Source of the DNA: Paratinospora sagittata
Taxonomy: Eukaryota > Streptophyta > Magnoliopsida > Ranunculales > Menispermaceae
Assembly (NCBI GenBank): GCA_035771175.1
Contig: CM069605.1
Location: forward strand, 18,389,788 to 18,453,787
Direction of reading: 5' to 3'
DNA: 64,000 bases
Part shown: piece by piece, positions 13,401-24,690 of the stretch
How positions within the stretch are numbered: position 1 is the stretch's first letter
Layout of the letters: each line of letters starts with the position of its first letter
Program-made: the position numbers and the translations under genes
The notes under the pieces: model-generated
Databases searched by the model: none
Seen by the model: the letters and a program-made list of their open reading frames with translations, nothing else
What the model was told of the DNA's origin: nothing

Positions 13401-16400
13401 CGGATAAAATCGAGCCCCCTTCAATACTCCATTGAAACACTCTAAAGAAAAAAATAGGAAACAAATGAGACGGTAATTGCACAAAATATTAGTAAAGTAG
13501 ACAATAAAAAAAATAGCTCAGAGAATTCAAATAAGTAAATGCATAGACTAACCAGCGACATTGGTAGTCATCCAACCATACCGCACCCCACCATCGTAAG
13601 CCATTGTCCACCTCTCTCTAGGAAGGGTAATGGGATTAAACCATCTTGTGCAACCCTCTTTCTGGTGCTCTAGTTCTTTCATTAGTGCCTCAAACTTACG
13701 TGGTTGGTGTTGTGACCCTGCTGCCTTGGCTAAATCTCTCAACTTCTCGTTATGGTACTTATCATTGAAATTACTACCCACATGCCTCAAACAAAACCTA
13801 TGATATGCCTCAGGCTCGGTCCAACCATTCTCTACTCTTTTAACAGCATTCAATATGCCAGGGTGACGATTACTGACAAGGCAAATGCCTCTCTGTTAGT
13901 CACGCTATAACGAAGCTTCCTTAGAAACCATGCCCAGTTGTCAGTATTTTCTTGATGAACAATAGCAAATGCGAGAGGGAATATGTGACTGGCTGCATCG
14001 ATTGCCGTGGCGATGAGCAACTTACCGCAGTATTTTCCATATAAGTGTGTACCATCTATTTGTATGATAGGCCTACAATGCTTAAAACCCTCAATTGAGG
14101 GACCAAAAGCCCAAAAAGAACGATGAAACGTGACAGTCTCATTGTTGTCAGGTTCGTAGTGATTTACAAATGCGTGCGAACCTGGATTACTAGCATTCAA
14201 TGCATCCATCCATTTTGGGAGTAAGTTTTATGATCCCTCCCAATAACCAAATATCTTTTCCATCACCTTCTTTTTTGCACGCCACATTTTTTTGTAATGC
14301 ACATCATATTTGTAATTATTTTTAATTACTTGATGTAGCGCCGACACATAAGTAGAAGGATCTCGCTTTACAATATCAAAAATATCGCGATATATTAGCT
14401 TTAAATCCAATTGTCTATGATCTTGCGACATTTGGGCAAAAATACATGTGTGTGAGAATGGGCATTTTGTGATCTCAAACAATCCCGATTTCTTGCATTT
14501 CGAAGCCCTTAGCCTCCACTGACAACCATCTTTCCATTTCTTACACCTAATTGACCAAAACTTGGGTTCTGAATCGACCACGACATATTCTTGTTGCTTG
14601 GCTATACAACATCGTTTTACTCTATGTTGCAAGTCTTCCTTTGAGGGAAATGTGAGTCCTTTGCAAAGATCTTGTGACTCGTTCCACCCCATCGATATGT
14701 TCATGGTCTAAAAATTCGTCGAATTTCGGTTTTTTTACCATCGAAGTGCAAAGTGGGATGTAAAATAAAAAATGCAAAAATTCGCAAAATAATTCGATAA
14801 ACTTCGACAACTTCGACGAAATTCGATAAACTTCGACAAAAGTTTAGTTTTTCAATAAAAAAATGCAAAAATTCAAGCAAAAATTTGATAAAATTCGACA
14901 AAATTCGATGAAATTAGACAGAGAAGTAAAAAAGATGTTACTTCATCAATAAAAAACAAAAAAACACTAATAATTATGTATTATTTTGAACTTCATCAAC
15001 CAACATAGCAATATAAATTTTAAAAAATAATTTAACAAGTTAACAAATTATGTAGTTTATGGGATATGCTTTACCAAAAAAAAAAGAAAAGAAGCAAAAT
15101 AAATAAATAGTTAAAGTCGAAATAAGATAAAAACTTAAAAATAAATTAAAAGATTTCCTAAAGTTATCTTTTTTTAGTTAACTCTTATGAAACAAGATTA
15201 ATAAACAACACATTCAAATAATAAACTAATAAATTAAGCATGATAGAATTCAAACTAGTAAAGTATATGGTCGAGAAGCAAGCCACCACAAAATTAAATA
15301 TCAAAATAAAGAAAACAAATTAAGACCAAAAGCCGTCATTCAAATTCATCAACTCACTTAACAAGATTGATTTTGTTAGGTCGCTTATTGATATTTTTAT
15401 GTATTAAAAGTGTCTATTTATATTAGTTTTTAGCTTATACTACAATAAATTTAGATATTTAAGCATATATGCAAAAATTCTCTAAACTTATCTAATTTAG
15501 CAAATTTTTACAAAAATTCTCCATGTCGAATTAAACTTCTCCGAATTAATTCTGATTTTTGAAGGTCGAAGTTTAGGGCGAAATCGAAATTTCGTACCTT
15601 GGATATGTTATCATGGTTGTCTGATAATGGGGTCATAGCTTCATGATTAAGTTCCATGAAATTCGGTGATGGAGCCTCAAAACTTGCTATGGTAGGTTGT
15701 GGTGTATCACCCATACTATGCAACTCAGTGTCTTGTAACTCTGTTTCTTCAATGCTTACGCCATTGCCATCTTCTCGTAGTGGCGATGCATACATAGACC
15801 CATCATTTTCAATTACTCTCAACAAAGTACCACGCATATCAACAAAATTATCCATCTCATGTCCTTCATCGTCATCACTGTTTTCATCACTGTTTTCATC
15901 ACTGTCTTCGTCGAGGTTGGCATTGTCGTCTTCAAAATTGAATTCATCATCAGACAAATGTACATTGGAAGGGCTGGCATCTTCAGAATAATTGGTCATG
16001 TGATCGATTGTAGCATCAATAGGTGAAGTTGTACTCGGACCAATGTGCTCCATTGATCTCCGTGCACTATGACCGCCAAAATTCATGTGGCTTCGGTGAC
16101 GACCCGTTTGACGACCTTGGGTTGGATTTCCACCAACAACTTCTACATACACCTCCATATTAGTAGGAGGTGGGAGCTCTTGCAACATGGAAAAAATATC
16201 CCTTAGCGCTTGCTCAGTGCTAATCGGAAGCTCCGTATAATTGAAATCCTTATCGCCAAAAAACAAAGGATATCTATAGGTGATATTGATCGTTGCACAC
16301 ATTGAAATCCCTAGTGCACATCGAATAACCCCTTCAAATTCTTCAAGACCAATGCCTAATCGGACTCTTAGAAGCCTGACTGGGGGTCTATCGTATGATG

Positions 16401-19194
16401 CACCTCGCGAACCATGTACTACAGACCCACCACTGTAGCATATTATAGAAACAAACCTATCTGTCATCTGGACATAATAAGCAAAATACAATCGTCATTC
16501 TTTCAAACAAAATATGAAATTAAAGCCTATGATTTCAACAAAGTAACAATTAAAAAGAAATGTAATTAACATTTGACCTTCTCGAAGATTGAACAGTATA
16601 ATCACGGACCACTTAAGGAGAATTAGTGAATGAGGCAAAATCTTTTCTGAAACAAAAAAAAGCGCCACAATTAATTATCTAAGTCCAAATTCAAGCCACT
16701 GGCTTCTTTAAATAGACTTTATTTATTATATATAAATGTTCTCTTTTCATTAATGTTATGATATTAACAACTAGGAGATTAACAAAAGAATATTTATTTA
16801 TATGTAATGATCTCCTAGTACAAATTAAATGTAAATAAATTGATTTTTTGGTGGCATAGTTTTAGCTCTCTCAATCGGGCATCTATATGTATTGTTGATC
16901 TACTAAGCATCATTTCATTCTCGAGTCTTTGCATATTTCACTTTCCCTGAAGTGTTATTAAATCTATGATATAATTTATTTCTAATAGTTTCCTCTATGA
17001 AACCATTCTATGATTTTGATTTAATAACTCCAATTTGTTGATTATGATGCACAATTTTTTTAATTGAACTCATCAAGTTTTGTTTTAATTAAGTACATTT
17101 GGGGTATATAAAGCAAAACCAAGAAAATTGCACTATAATATTTATACATTACACTATAATATTTATACTTTACACAAATAAAAATTTAAAGCAAAGCCAA
17201 GAAAAACTATTATAAAAATTAATATTCAATTTAAAAACATCTCTCTCGAGGTATTTGAACAATTTAACTTCATGATTTAAAATTTATTTTTATGTTTTGA
17301 TATAATTAGCGCAAAACTTATTTTCAACGTGACTAATTGCTAATAAAATAATCTAAATAACAAATTAAATTATTATATACCTGATTCTCACTGGAGAGGT
17401 CTTCGCAATCCTACCTACTTTGACGTCGACACCAAACGTCTACAATATACATCAGAAATAAAATAAAATTAGTCGTTTGATCCAAATAATTTATACAACT
17501 CACCAAAACATAAATATTTTTCATAAGTTACAAAAACCATAAAATATATCAAAAAAAAACTACCCAATCAAATAAAATAATTTGATGGAAGTGTTGTAAC
17601 AAGCTAGGGAATGGCGCGCTGGCAAGAAGAAAGCGAGAGGTCGACACAGCGAGGATGGAGAGAGAACCGTCGATGGAGGAAGGAGTTGCAGAGAGAGAGA
17701 GGGAATGGCGTCGAAAATGGCGACGGCACCAGTAGATCTTTCACGGAATGGCGTCGAGAATGGCGACGGCACAAGCAGATCTTGCACGGAATGGCGTCGC
17801 TAGCAAGAAGAGAGCGAGGCTGCCGACGACGGTGACGGAACGGCTACGGCGACGATGAGGGAACGATACGACGGCGACGGTCGAAAGAGCTTTAGAGAGA
17901 GGAGTGAGTGTGGGGTAGGATAGACGAGAGTGGGGTCGCGGGTGGGGTATTTGTGGGGTTTGGTTTAGGGAAGGCGTCTTTTAAAAAGACGCCTTCCCTT
18001 GCCTTAAAAAAAATAATTCTTTAAAGGAAATGCGTCTTTTAGGAAGACGTCTTTCAAGAAGACGCCTTCCCTGTAAAAAAAATCACTGAGGAAGGCGTTT
18101 TTTCAAAAGACGCCTTCCTAAGAACTCCAGCCCCACCGCGCACGTGGCGCTTGTGTGTCGACTGATTGGGCGTTGAATAGTGAAAGTAGGGCAAAGGGGT
18201 CAATATTTGTGTTTTGATGGCATTTGTGAAATTTTTTTATTTTTGAAAGGTAATCATGTCAAAAGCCCGTTTTGTCAGTATCCCTCTTTATGTTGCAGAT
18301 CACAAAATGATTTTTAATAACTGCAACTTAGCTATTGATTTTATGGTTGTACAACTCTTTTAAGTACCTCTGTCTTCTTTTTTTTTCCCCCATTTCAAAA
18401 ACTTTTGTTATTTTCCATTGATCTTTTGCACTGGCATTTTGAATTCAAAAAGACCTTTTTATTTTCTTTGGCCGCAGTCTTACACATGTTGATGCAATTG
18501 TCCTATAGGTTTATACAGTGCAACTCTTCTGACTTGGCTTCTGAGTGTGCTAATCCCCATGATACACGATACTTCCCTGAAAGACTTCTATTGTATGATC
18601 GGCATCCTGGGGGAAGTGGTATTTCTGCTCAGGTAAGTGTGCCTTGGTGTTTGCATATATGTTAGAACGTAGAACAAACTTTGGCTCTCTTATTTTCTTT
18701 TTATCAGGAATTTCCTAAATCAAGAGTATTCATTTTGTAACTATGCACTCAAAGAAATGCTGCAGTTACACCTTGTTGACTAGCCTCCTAACTCATCAGC
18801 TTTGAATGTATGTTAGGTGCAAATAATTTTTGGGGAGTTGTTAACAGCTGCTTTGGAACTTCTCCAAGCATGCTGCTGCAACAAAGAAACCGGTTGTCCC
18901 AACTGTATTCAGGTCAGTTTCAAGTAACCTTATTTGAATGTTATCCCTTTTCAGTGATATTGTTTCTTAAGAGTTTTCCTATACAGCTTCTATCTTGTGG
19001 AGAGTACAATGAGGTTCTAGAGAAAAAGTGTGCTATTGCGATTCTTAAGGTTTGTGCTGGATGGGACATAATAGCTAGTAATCTGCAACTGCTTGCCTAT
19101 CTATGTTTTCACTGTTGGCAACAAGTTAACTGGAGTATGTTTGTATTTGCAGGGCGTTATAGAAGCCGAGCCATTTGCCCAAAGACAGTCTTGA
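7471..19194 (+). CDS. HRQ1: HRQ1-like DNA helicase, C-terminal exons (DUF1998 region), partial
   Basis: Six exons with GT-AG borders and consistent phase are visible: 7471-7638, 7758-7870, 18509-18632, 18817-18912, 18987-19049 and 19153-19194 (stop TGA). They encode about 201 residues. Motifs include TTTWFGFFRIW, AVWVRVPQPIKIAVETQK, SFRAGLHAASHALLHVVP, LLYDRHPGGSGISAQ and a cysteine cluster CCCNKETGCPNC followed by SCGEYNEVL. These match my recollection of plant RecQ-like HRQ1 3'-5' helicases, whose DUF1998 tail binds zinc and which act in nuclear DNA repair. The helicase motor exons would lie upstream of the window. No disabling change is seen in these exons. The exon 7758-7870 ends in phase 2 and joins cleanly to 18509 across a 10.6-kb intron filled by a transposon. 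The final exon is short; a possible alternative last exon lies at 19466-19591. Confidence 0.85.
7977..7986. repeat. Left target site duplication of the MULE
   Basis: gttttgtcag, identical to 18269-18278. Confidence 0.9.
7987..8258 (+). repeat. Left terminal inverted repeat of the MULE
   Basis: It matches the reverse complement of roughly 17967-18268 with scattered mismatches and small indels. The inner part consists of alternating GGAAGGCGTCTT and AAGACGCCTTCC blocks separated by T- or A-runs. These can fold locally, and they continue to about 8395. Confidence 0.85.
8442..10154 (+). repeat. 179-bp tandem array inside the MULE, about 9.6 copies
   Basis: The marker caccgaagcc recurs at about 8581, 8760, 8929, 9108, 9287, 9466, 9645, 9824 and 10003. 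Spacing is 179 bp except one unit of 169. Each junction holds the 12-bp palindrome AACCACGTGGTT, with the G-box CACGTG at its centre, followed by a T-run. Units from 9170 on share gtcgacg(g/a)aat in place of gtgacggaac, so the array has two subtypes. Short open frames of 63 codons repeat in it at the same period and are not genes. The function is unknown. Confidence 0.93.
10280..12509 (-). pseudogene. Plant mobile domain (PMD) gene carried by the MULE, broken
   Basis: Probable start MDPGPLDPSV at 12509. Likely exons run from 12509-12437, 12357-11598 and 11506-11419, then the remainder to a stop at 10280. The second exon shows the PMD (aminotransferase-like plant mobile domain) hallmarks: LITAFIERWRQETHTFHL, VEVQLGLRVDGLPMTG and YAWGSAVLAWLYRQMCRA. 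Further on come IVELHRPDRVLRQFGMRQ and a basic tail RRKRMPRRGRERG. PMD proteins are known both as host silencing factors (MAIN/MAIL1) and as passengers of Mutator and gypsy elements. Here an in-frame TAG at 12271-12273 sits where a Glu is expected, a frameshift follows near 11716, and exon 1 appears one base out of frame with exon 2. It follows the transposase on the same strand. Confidence 0.8.
12771..16467 (-). pseudogene. mudrA-type transposase of the MULE, broken
   Basis: The likely start is ATG at 16467 (MTDRFVSIICYSGG) behind an apparent splice acceptor. The N-terminal PB1-like part is followed by a long acidic stretch near 15870-15950. Intron 14708-15597 and intron 13442-13552 have clean borders and phase. 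After the first intron comes a MuDR DNA-binding zinc region. The core has IQIDGTHLYGKYCGKLL (first Asp kept). A stop at 14228-14230 replaces a likely Tyr, and a frameshift occurs near 13880. After the shift the second catalytic block reads SNRHPG, where SDRHPG is usual. The SWIM finger CSCGKWQCYGIPCSH is intact near 13090-13150. Two stops follow near 13020-13050. A CCHC knuckle (CGHCGQEGHNRRSC) ends the protein, with a stop at 12771. Confidence 0.9.
14708..15597 (-). other. AT-rich intron of the transposase with attcga repeats
   Basis: On the minus strand it opens gtacgaaat and closes ttttag. It holds many scattered copies of attcga(c/t)aaa between 14710 and 14925, and again near 15525-15595. 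No reading frame of interest was found. Splicing joins NISK to TMNISMGWNE. Confidence 0.7.
16500..17560 (-). other. AT-rich upstream region of the MULE transposase
   Basis: No recognisable coding sequence. The apparent splice acceptor just before the ATG at 16467 implies a non-coding first exon somewhere in this stretch or in the GC-richer block 17600-17940. Confidence 0.4.
17702..17799 (+). repeat. 43-bp short tandem repeat near the right MULE end
   Basis: ggaatggcgtcg recurs at 17702, 17745 and 17788, with the intervening gaaaatggcgacggcac-type sequence conserved. It lies in a GC-rich block that would be leader or promoter of the transposase gene. Confidence 0.75.
17967..18268 (-). repeat. 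Right terminal inverted repeat of the MULE
   Basis: Inverse partner of the left end. It lies upstream of the transposase gene in its reading direction, the usual place of a Mutator transposase promoter. The inner half again carries AAGACGCCTTCC-type inverted blocks. Confidence 0.85.
18269..18278. repeat. Right target site duplication of the MULE
   Basis: gttttgtcag, identical to 7977-7986. Confidence 0.9.
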
Positions 19195-19465
19195 GTAATT
19201 TGGAAACAGATAACAGAAGAATGCCCATAAACTATATGATACAACAGCAGCATTCTTCCAGTTCAAGCTAGAGAAAATTCCCAGATCATAGTGGTATCAA
19301 ATAAATCAACTGTATACTGCTGTGGTGCCTATAATGCAATAGTGTAGGGGTGGTGGTGATGAATAATTCATTTGTTTTGCAGGATTCACCGGAGCCTTTC
19401 CAGTATTAGGAAAATATATTATATTATATTTTACACTAATTATTGCCACACTCACTCACCCATAG

Positions 19466-19591
19466 GGTGTCTTGTATCTGATGAGCAATTTTACAAATGC
19501 TAGAGGCTCAAGTTCTAAATTTAGGAGTGCTGCTGTCCGGAGAGTGTTAGAAACAATGAAGAACAAGCAAGAATCTCAACCAATGTTGTAA
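19466..19591 (+). CDS. Possible alternative last exon or small orphan exon, 41 residues
   Basis: After a splice-acceptor-like catag at 19461-19465 an open stretch in phase 0 encodes GVLYLMSNFTNARGSSSKF and then a basic helix-like segment (RSAAVRRVLETMKNKQ), ending in TAA at 19589-19591. The helicase exon ending at 19049 is also phase 0, so joining it here would replace the GVIEAEPFAQRQS tail. I do not recognise the peptide. It could equally be non-coding 3' sequence. Confidence 0.25.
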   Translation, partial: GVLYLMSNFTNARGSSSKFRSAAVRRVLETMKNKQESQPML

Positions 19592-19897
19592 AAATGGCAA
19601 GAATTACAAGTACATTGGTGCTTTGACTATTTGTGTAACATTCTTAATTTTGTACCCAAAGTTGTAAAGCTGTATTATAAGTATTTCAATCCATTAGCAT
19701 GATTAATTTGTATTAGTGGTCATTATACAAGAGATGTGTTAAATAAGTCCAATGACATTAAATTTATTCTTTGGATAAATTTATATTGTAATGGGTGTTT
19801 TGGAAGTTCAGCACAAGTAGAGGATTTTGAAGATCTAGTTGTGATACATAAATGGAAAATGACCATCGGTCTTACTTAATGATTTTTAAAATTCAAT

Positions 19898-20339
19898 ATA
19901 TGTTGAAAATTTTTAGCTCGGTAAATTTATTCTTTGTTTTGCTCTATTAAGGGTTTAGTCAACATTTAAATTAAGAGTAGGTTGTATTATTTTTTTAATT
20001 ATTACTATCTATGTTATTTTAGGTCATTTTTACCTCTAAAACTATAAAGGACTTGTGAAAGGTTACTTTTTATAAGTGGTGCATTCAAAAGTTTTTGTTG
20101 TATATGCAAAATCTCAATAAATGTTGAAAATTTTTAGCTCGGTAAATTTATTCTCTGTTTTGCTCTATTAAGGGTTTAGTCAACATTTAAATTAAGAGTA
20201 GGTTGTATTATTTTTTTAATTATTACTATCTATGTTATTTTAGGTCATTTTTACCTCTAAAACTATAATGGACTTGTGAAAGGTTACTTTTTGTAAGTGG
20301 TGCATTCAAAAGTTTTTGTTGTATATGCAAAATCTCAAT
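19898..20339 (+). repeat. Two-copy tandem duplication, 221-bp unit
   Basis: The block from tgttgaaaatttttagctcg (19901) to tatatgcaaaatctcaat recurs from 20122 with only a few substitutions. It is AT-rich and has no coding content. The near identity points to a recent duplication. Confidence 0.9.
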
Positions 20340-21079
20340 GCCCTTTGATCGAGCATGAAAGATAGGATTCTTTGTTTTTGCCAATTATAGACATATTGTT
20401 ATAGTGAATGGTTGTAAAGTTTGTTGTATTTCAATCAAATTTGAAAGATTTTTTTTAAACCATATCGACTTCAAATGCTGCATCTATATCAACAATGTAC
20501 TTTAGTTTTGTTTATGGAAAAGGAGAATGCTATCTAATTATAAAAACACCATTACCACATACCTCAAACCATTTGTGCTACATCACACGTTGGATTAAAA
20601 ACGAAAATAACTTTAAATATACTTCTGGTATACCTGATTTTTGTATCACTTTCTCACAAACATTAGATTTTTTTGGGAAACGACTGTACATCATTTTCAA
20701 GTTTTCTGTTCTTATAATAGGGACAGGCTTCCCTGGCCTCGTGGGGAAAAAAATAATAAAATAAATAAATCAATCGAACATTGCAGCACAAAACCTGCAA
20801 CAAACCCCTACTATAAAAAACTGGTATCAAAATTTGACTAATTAAGATATTATTACTTGTTTATAAGAGTAGTTCAACTTCCTACGTGTCAATTTATAAC
20901 AATTGAGATCCTCCCTATTTACTTCCCTGTTATCATGTTACTTTTAATATTTATTTTTTTAATCTTACTAGTCTTTAGAATAATCAGTCTTTAATTTTAA
21001 TATTAAAATATTTTAGGCCTTTTCATTGGATTATATATCATATAAATAAAATAGTTCCAGCATTAATTTTTTTAACTTT
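20340..21079. other. Intergenic, nothing recognised
   Basis: AT-rich sequence between the duplicated block and the pararetrovirus fragment. No domain, repeat boundary or RNA gene was recognised. Confidence 0.5.
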
Positions 21080-23873
21080 AATAATTAAAATAAGAAAATC
21101 AATGGATCAAACTTTAATCTATAAACAAATTTGAAGACTATACATTAGAAAAATTAAGTGAATTAGAATATTTAATTCAAATTAGAATAGCTAAATTATA
21201 ACGTAAGCTTGGAGAAAAATATCTAACCTTAGATTTAATAATTGCATCTAACAATCTTGTACCTCAATCTTTAACAAATCTAATAGTTGAAATAAATAAC
21301 GAAATAACAAAAATCTATAGTGATTTAAATCAGATAAGAAATATCATTTAAGAAAAAATTAATAGATAAAATTATATGCAACAATCAACTTACTTGTCAA
21401 CTCATGACTTTACATCTATTTATTATCTAGACTTAGAACTTTCTAACCATAAAAAGACAAAATCAAATCTAACAGAAGGATTTAAAATCAGTTGTAATTT
21501 TTTTAGTAGAAAACACTAGTTACATATTGACGAAAATACTCAATTAAATAGTATAGTAAATTTACTTATTATCTTAGTCAAAATTTATAATATAATTTAG
21601 AAAGAAATGCTTGAGGAATTATTAATCTAGTAGAAGCATTAGAAAAATAAAAATACATACATTACAATCTAATCTAGACTATATCAAGTCAATAATAGAA
21701 AATCTAAGTATAAATCTTAACAACATCCGTAATAAACAAGAATTTAGAAAAATATTATCTAATAAAGCACAACATCAAGCTGAAACAAAAATTCATAGAT
21801 TATTACAAAATATATTATTTGAAATAGAAAGACTAAACCAAATACAAAAAGAACAACAAAAATAATTAAATAAAATTTGGAAACTAGTTAGTGAATAATT
21901 CAACAAAAGTAGTTAAACAAATATTATAGTCATATCAATAAGTATAATTGTCAACATATATAATAAATTACTTGACTTTATATAGATAGCTTTTATTTAC
22001 TACTTAGTTGTTGAAATCAAAAGAAAAAAAAATTGTAAGCTAAAAATAAAAATTAATAGAGTGTCATCATTTTTTCCAAGAAGCATTAAAAACTGTAAAA
22101 GAAATAGTACCAGATATAGACCCTATATGTTTTAGTAATATACAATTTTAAACCGATAGTAATTTAATCTCACAATCACAGGCTAATACTGTAATTCAAC
22201 TACTACTACAATTAAGCCATACATTAGATCTATTAGTAGAAAAATTAATAAAATTAAGTTATATAATTAGTAAAGCACATCCTTATAAAATTGAAATAAT
22301 AAATAAAGATTTAAAAATAGATGTAGCAGATTTAGCATAGAGTTTAATAGATAGAAAAGATATAAAAAATCATATTAGTGAATTATTAAATTTAAAAATT
22401 ATAAGACCGAGTAGAAGTAAACATAAAGCCATGCTTTTATAGTAAAAAATCATAGTGAAATAAGAAGAGAAAAGAGTAGAATGGTTATAAATTATAAAAG
22501 ATAAAATGATAACACCTATGATAATAGTTATAAAATTTCTTATAAAGATGAATTATTAAATAGTATACAAAATTCAACATATTTTTCTAAACTAGACTGT
22601 AAAAGTGGATATTGGCAAATACCACTGGCAGAAGAATCCATTCCTTGGACGGTATTTATTTGTTAAGAAGGATTATTTGAATGGTTAGTAATGTCTTTCG
22701 GACTAAAAAACGCACTATCTATATTCCAAGAAATAATGGATAAAATATTTAAACCGTATTCATATTTTTGTATAGTTTACATAGACGATATTCTTGTTTA
22801 GGGTAAAAATATAATAAGTCATATTTATCATATAGAACAAATATTAGAAGCTTTAAGAAAATATAAAATTGTTATAAGTAAAAAGAAAATAAAATTATTT
22901 AAAGAACAAATTGATTTCTTAGGAATAAATATAAATAAACAAAAAGTTAAATTACAACCTCATATAATAACAAAAATAATAAATTTCCCTGATAAAATAG
23001 AAGAAACCAAATAACTTCAAAAATTCTTAGAATTACAAAATTATGGTAGAAAATTTATCCCTGGCTTATTTAGTAGACTAGTTGGTCCTTTATATAATAA
23101 GCTAAAAAAGAATGGTACAAAATATTTCAATAAAGAAGATGTTAAGCTAGTACAAAAAATGAAAGAAATAATAAAAAACGTTAAACCTCTACTTTTATCA
23201 ATAGATAATTTTTATAAAATAATACAAACAAACGCTCGTAGTATAGGATGGGGAGCAATTTTAATTCAAAAACCTAAAGAAAAAAGTTCTTCTGAATTAG
23301 AAGAAATAACCATTTATTATAGTGAAAAATTTATTGAGTCAAAAAGTAAAAAAATCAAGTATTGATCTAAAAATATTAGGAATAATAAGAGCTTTAAATG
23401 CCTTTCATTTATATATCTAAAATGATATCTTTACTATTAGAACATATTGCAATAATATTATAGAATTTTATAAAAAATTAGAAAATAAAAACTTTTTAAA
23501 GAAAAACTCATTTAGTAAACAATGGATAAAATTTCTTGATGGAATACAACGTAGAAGATATAAAGCAAAATTCGAGCATGTTAAAGGTAACAATAATTAC
23601 ATAGCAGATTTCTTATCTCTCATAATTTCTAATTAATTATTTTATCTTACAAATGCATAAATCAAAAGGAATCTCAAGTTCTCAACAAGAGCTTATACAA
23701 TTTAAATTTTACAAATTACAACCTTATCCTATTTTTTTTTGTCCAATAGCAAATATTGCCGAAAAAATAAAATTAGAACAAAAATGTCTTTTAAATAATA
23801 TTTGAACTTTTAAAAATGATAAAAATTGTTTTGCCGATATTTTAAATGTATTAGCCCATTATTTTTTAACTAA
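21080..23873 (+). pseudogene. Endogenous pararetrovirus (Caulimoviridae-like) fragment, decayed
   Basis: The fragment has the very high A content typical of such integrations. A leading section (about 21120-21900) encodes broken Lys/Glu/Leu-rich coiled-coil-like frames that I cannot name. From about 22380 reverse transcriptase is clear: CKSGYWQIPL, MSFGLKNA and IVYIDDILV near 22775 with both Asp kept. RNase H follows near 23210-23630; its first motif reads IQTNARSIGWGAIL, with Asn in place of the catalytic Asp. Many stops break all frames. After RNase H a separate frame opens near 23653 (MHKSKGISSSQQE) and runs towards the solo LTR insertion. It resembles Florendovirus/Petuvirus-type sequences as I recall them; no movement protein, coat or protease motif was identified. 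The fragment is not replication-competent as read. Confidence 0.75.
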
Positions 23874-23944
23874 TAATATGTAATACCGTGAAAAAAAAAT
23901 AAAAATAAAATCCACTTTCAAATTTCAAACATAATCCCTGAAAT

Positions 23945-24022
23945 CTTGCGGGAAATCTCGCCAGAAATCTCACCGGAAATCTCGCCGGGAATTTCACGTG
24001 AAATCTCGGCTGAAATATCGTC
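23945..24022 (+). repeat. Short ~15-bp tandem repeat in the solo LTR
   Basis: Five to six degenerate units of gaaatctcgccg(g/a), near the start of the LTR. Confidence 0.7.
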
Positions 24023-24029
24023 TCTCTCT

Positions 24030-24690
24030 CTCAAAACCCAATCGCACAAGCCTCACTCTTTCGAAACCAACGCACAAGCCTCCTCTTTCTCTCGAAACCC
24101 TCTCTCTTCTCTCTTCCTTTTTTCGCCAGCGCACACCGCCGCTCATCACCGTTGCTGCTCATCGACGCTGCGACTTCGATTCTTCTTCTCCTCTGCTCTC
24201 TCGCTCTCGCCAGGTCTCTCTCTCAACTCTCTGCTCAAAACCCCAATGCACGAAACCCCATCTCGCCGCTGCAACTCTCCGCCATTCCCCTGCTCTCGCC
24301 GCCCTCTCTCTCTTCTCATCTCGCCGTTGCAACCCTCCGCCATTCCCCTGCTCTCGCCGTCCTCTCTCTCTCTTCTCTTCTCCGCCACTGCTCTCGCCGC
24401 CGCTCTCTCTCTCTTCTCCGCCATCTTCCCCTGCACTCGCCACTCTCGATTTCTCGCTCTCGCTCCCTCGCTCTCGATCTCTCTCTCTCGCTCTCTCGCT
24501 CTCGATCTCTCGCTCTCGATCTCTCCCTCTCGTTCTCTCGCTCTCGATCTCTCGCTCTGAACCTCTCTCTCGAAACCCAACTGCGCGAATCGCGCAAAAC
24601 CCCTCTCGCTTCTCTCTGTTTCCGTCGTCGGAAACCCCAAACCCCTCAAACCCAATCGTCAGGTCTTCTCTCTTTTGCTCGAAGCTCTCT
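24030..24690 (+). repeat. CT-rich low-complexity tract in the solo LTR
   Basis: Dense ctctcgctctcgatctct-type runs produce long Ser/Leu/Arg-rich open frames on both strands. They have no domain content and are not genes. The tract could act as a pyrimidine-rich leader or promoter block of the LTR. Confidence 0.8.

Larger units (their letters stand above)
7987..18268 (-). mobile_element. Complete Mutator-like element (MULE) with transposase and PMD genes
   Basis: The ends are long inverted repeats opening gggcttttgacatgatta. The element is flanked by a perfect 10-bp duplication gttttgtcag at 7977-7986 and 18269-18278, within the 9-11 bp range of Mutator elements. It is 10,282 bp and lies in a helicase intron. 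Its two genes read on the minus strand from the right end: a mudrA-type transposase (16467 to 12771), then a plant-mobile-domain gene (12509 to 10280). A 179-bp tandem array (8442-10154) fills the space between the second gene and the left terminal repeat. Both genes carry stops and frameshifts, so it is no longer autonomous. The clear duplication and still similar ends suggest moderate age. Confidence 0.93.

Noticed and set aside
15656..15991. Plus-strand Ser-rich frame inside the MULE
   Set aside because: It is antisense to the acidic region of the transposase gene.
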